Source: Candidatus Gastranaerophilales bacterium (GTDB lineage: Bacteria; Cyanobacteriota; Vampirovibrionia; Gastranaerophilales; Gastranaerophilaceae). From it: a stretch of 32,506 nt of DNA. The notes beneath the pieces are model-generated. The model made no database searches. It was not told the origin of the DNA and saw only the letters and a program-made list of their open reading frames with translations. The stretch is from positions 1 to 32,506 of the forward strand of contig CALUVG010000021.1 in NCBI GenBank assembly GCA_944324165.1, given 5' to 3'. Both the position numbers and the translations under genes were made by a program. Of this stretch, positions 30,580-32,506 are shown in pieces (position 1 is the stretch's first letter; each line of letters begins with the position of its first letter).

Positions 30580-32506
30580 ATACTCCATATCTTGTTGCTG
30601 CATAATCTCTGCGTTTTTTGTTTTTGCGTTGAATTTCTTTGAAATGGTCAGAAAGTTCAATTTTATATGTTGATTTTTGCTGCTCTTCCTTGCCAGAAGA
30701 ATCCTGATTGCCTGTTTGAGATTGTGCCATAGCCATGCCAACACCAAGTGCGCTTTTGCCTGCGCCTTTTAATGTTTCTTTAATTGCAGTTTTTGATTGT
30801 TCTTTCATTGTAGAAACAGTACCGGCAGCTGCAGCTTTTTGTATTGCTTGCTGCTGTGCCTTTTCTCCTGTACCAGTAACTGCAGCTTTTGCAGCTTCTT
30901 TAGCAGCTTTGTAAGTTGCGGCTCTGCTTTTAGAAGTAGCAATATTTTTGCTCATTTCCTGAAAACCTTTAGTAGCCTGTTTTGTTGCGCTTACTGCTGA
31001 TGCACCTGCCATAATTGCACTCGTAGCACTCATCAAAGCTCCCATTAAGTTACCTTGAGCAGCATAAGTTGCAGCTTTTGTTACACCTGCTGCGGCAACA
31101 CCGTAATTACCTACTGCTTCTGCAGCATGACCTATCGGAGACATTACAGCACCAACGGCAGGAATCCAAGGCGGTAAAATAACTTTCATTAAAATATCGC
31201 CTGTTGTACCAACAATCATACCGGTCATTGCAACTGCTGATGAGATACTTTCAATTTTACCGGCAACTTCCAATACTTTTTCACTTCTTGTTTGATCTTC
31301 CTGTTTGGCTTTTTGTTCTTGTTTTACCGCTGTATTATATTTTTTTGTAGTAGTATTCATTCTTCTAAGAATAGTATTTGAACTATTTTGAGTATTTACT
31401 AATTTATCAGAATAGATACTAATAATGTTTGCTTTTTCTCCAATTTGTTTATTCAGTGTTTCAATTTGTTCCTGATTAGAACTTGAAGAATTTGATGTTA
31501 CAGGAGCTGCAGCACCTGCCATTACGCTATCCATAACATTGAAACTATTATTAGTTGCCTGTTGAGCTGTATTATTTGCAGCATTTGTATCATTTCCTAT
31601 AACACCTGAATTTTCAGCAGATGCAGCCTCTTCTTCCGTAATTCTGTCTACTTCCATTTGAAGAGTTTCAAATGCCATTATTTCTTCTTCTATTTGTTTT
31701 TGAGTTTCAGCGACTTCTTTTTCATTCTTTTGCAATTCTTTCTGATCTTTTTTCATATCTTTTTGAAGTGCTTTAGAATCTTTTTGTAATTCTTTATCAG
31801 ACTTTTGAGCTTCTTTGTCTGTTTTTTCCATGTCTTTAGTATTTTCTTCGGTTGTTTTAGTATCTGCATCAACTTCGTCGGCATCTTTGTCTACATCATT
31901 TGCAGCTTGCTTACCATTTTTGGCATCCACTTCATTAGTGCTTGAAGTTTCTGATTTTGACCCTGTTTTTTGTTCAGATTTATTTTCATCTGATGCAGAT
32001 GCTGATCTTACTCTGCCGGCAGCATTAGTATTAGCTGAAACTTCAGGATTATCTTCTTCTGTTTCAGATGTATAAGCTGCTTTTACTTTAGATGTTGCAG
32101 CAAGGCTTTCTGCACTAACTTCATCACTTGAAGATGCAAGCGTTTCAGCCTCTTCTACTTCTTTTTCTTCTTCATTTGCAGTTTCGGTAGCTGCCGGAGC
32201 AACTTCGTCTGTTTCTTCGACTGCTGCAGGCTCTGCTGTTGCTTGAGCGGTTTCGTCTGTTTCTTCGACTGCTGCAGGCTCTGCTGGAACTTGAGCAACT
32301 TCGTCTGTTTCTTCGACTGCTGCAGGCTCTGCTGGAACTTGAGCAGTTTCGTCTGTTTCTTCGGCTGCTGCAGGTTCTGCTGGAACTTGAGCAGTTTCGT
32401 CTGTTTCTTCGACTGCTGCAGGCTCTGCTGGAGCTTGAGCAGTTTCGTCTGTTTCTTCGGCTGCTGCAGGCTCTGCTGGAACTTGAGCAGTTTCGTCTGT
32501 TTCTTC
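30578..32506 (-). CDS. Large coiled-coil, Ala-rich protein with tandem repeats; N-terminus beyond the window
   Basis: The frame is open from the right edge to TAA 30578, giving 642 visible residues. The part nearest the edge is six and a bit copies of a 16-residue acidic repeat (EETDETAQVPAEPAAx). A Ser/Glu-rich stretch, then a long Lys/Glu/Gln coiled coil (KEAQKSDKELQKDSKALQKD and on) follow. After a Gln/Asn-rich linker there is a second coiled coil, a hydrophobic Gly/Ala region (VAMTGMIVGTTGDILMKVI, IPAVGAVMSPIGHAAEAVG, MGALMSATSAIMAGASAV), an Ala/Lys-rich helix and a basic end. No family is recognised. The coiled-coil plus hydrophobic hairpin layout is like that of secreted pore or translocator proteins, but this is only a shape likeness. 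The true start is not in the window. Confidence 0.8.
   Translation of the reverse strand, partial: EETDETAQVPAEPAAAEETDETAQAPAEPAAVEETDETAQVPAEPAAAEETDETAQVPAEPAAVEETDEVAQVPAEPAAVEETDETAQATAEPAAVEETDEVAPAATETANEEEKEVEEAETLASSSDEVSAESLAATSKVKAAYTSETEEDNPEVSANTNAAGRVRSASASDENKSEQKTGSKSETSSTNEVDAKNGKQAANDVDKDADEVDADTKTTEENTKDMEKTDKEAQKSDKELQKDSKALQKDMKKDQKELQKNEKEVAETQKQIEEEIMAFETLQMEVDRITEEEAASAENSGVIGNDTNAANNTAQQATNNSFNVMDSVMAGAAAPVTSNSSSSNQEQIETLNKQIGEKANIISIYSDKLVNTQNSSNTILRRMNTTTKKYNTAVKQEQKAKQEDQTRSEKVLEVAGKIESISSAVAMTGMIVGTTGDILMKVILPPWIPAVGAVMSPIGHAAEAVGNYGVAAAGVTKAATYAAQGNLMGALMSATSAIMAGASAVSATKQATKGFQEMSKNIATSKSRAATYKAAKEAAKAAVTGTGEKAQQQAIQKAAAAGTVSTMKEQSKTAIKETLKGAGKSALGVGMAMAQSQTGNQDSSGKEEQQKSTYKIELSDHFKEIQRKNKKRRDYAATRYGV
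32206..32506 (-). repeat. 48-bp in-frame tandem repeat
   Basis: Copies begin at 32206, 32254, 32302, 32350, 32398, 32446 and 32494, exactly 48 bases apart, the last cut by the edge. Copies differ at a few bases, giving V/A and T/V changes. The repeat encodes a Pro/Ala/Glu-rich, probably disordered stalk and could change copy number by slippage. Confidence 0.95.

Noticed and set aside
31815-32075. A plus-strand frame opposite the coiled-coil gene
   Set aside because: The minus frame is open from the window edge to 30578 with consistent coiled-coil composition; the plus frame is a Ser-rich shadow.
32206-32506. Regular repeats that might be a CRISPR array
   Set aside because: The 48-base units are directly adjacent without spacers and translate in one frame as part of a protein.

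Overview
The window is AT-rich, densely coded bacterial DNA from a Gram-negative cell. It carries lipid A genes (lpxD, lpxC, fabZ), an ADP-heptose-type adenylyltransferase, BamA with three POTRA domains, a Skp/OmpH chaperone and an AsmA-like protein. The low G+C, the three-POTRA BamA, a piece of a type IV prepilin-like protein and a stand-alone FlhA-type domain fit the non-photosynthetic sister lineage of Cyanobacteria (Vampirovibrionia/Melainabacteria, Gastranaerophilales-like). That placement is an inference from gene content; there is no rRNA gene here. No tRNA, rRNA, CRISPR array, IS transposase or prophage was found.

Left part (1-9.5 kb): the start of a leftward gene at the very edge; a 28-residue VGW-motif mini-gene; a tspO lacking its first membrane helix; a large unknown protein; a DUF2971 protein; a secreted WG-repeat protein; a 926-residue AsmA-like protein; and, beyond a perfect 36-bp palindromic terminator, a leftward group of a 19-residue-repeat LRR-like protein, a tail-anchored DUF4145 protein and a zinc alcohol dehydrogenase.

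Middle part (9.5-16 kb): a charged LEA-like helical protein, an HSL-type esterase, a scar where the tail of an XRE regulator meets the tail of a prepilin-like gene, a 4-TM holin-family protein, a periplasmic parvulin, a GGDEF diguanylate cyclase divergent from an HD phosphohydrolase, three small unknown genes, and aroQ with a clear promoter.

Right part (16-32.5 kb): a long leftward series. asd, two small unknown genes, rfaE2, lpxD-lpxC-fabZ, a second VGW mini-gene, rsmI, bamA-skp, uridine phosphorylase, a soluble FlhA-C-like protein and a divergent GH77 glucanotransferase are all on the minus strand. A secreted GH13-like protein runs rightward, and the window ends inside a large coiled-coil, Ala-rich minus-strand protein with a 48-bp in-frame tandem repeat.

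Main themes are outer-membrane building (LpxC, LpxD, FabZ, heptose activation, BamA, Skp, AsmA, parvulin) and alpha-glucan handling (GH77, GH13). The most unusual items are (1) a small family of mini-loci that share a near-identical promoter/leader and encode tiny VGW/VGF-motif peptides; (2) a membrane-free FlhA cytoplasmic domain joined to a DUF4177-like head; and (3) the XRE/prepilin deletion scar.
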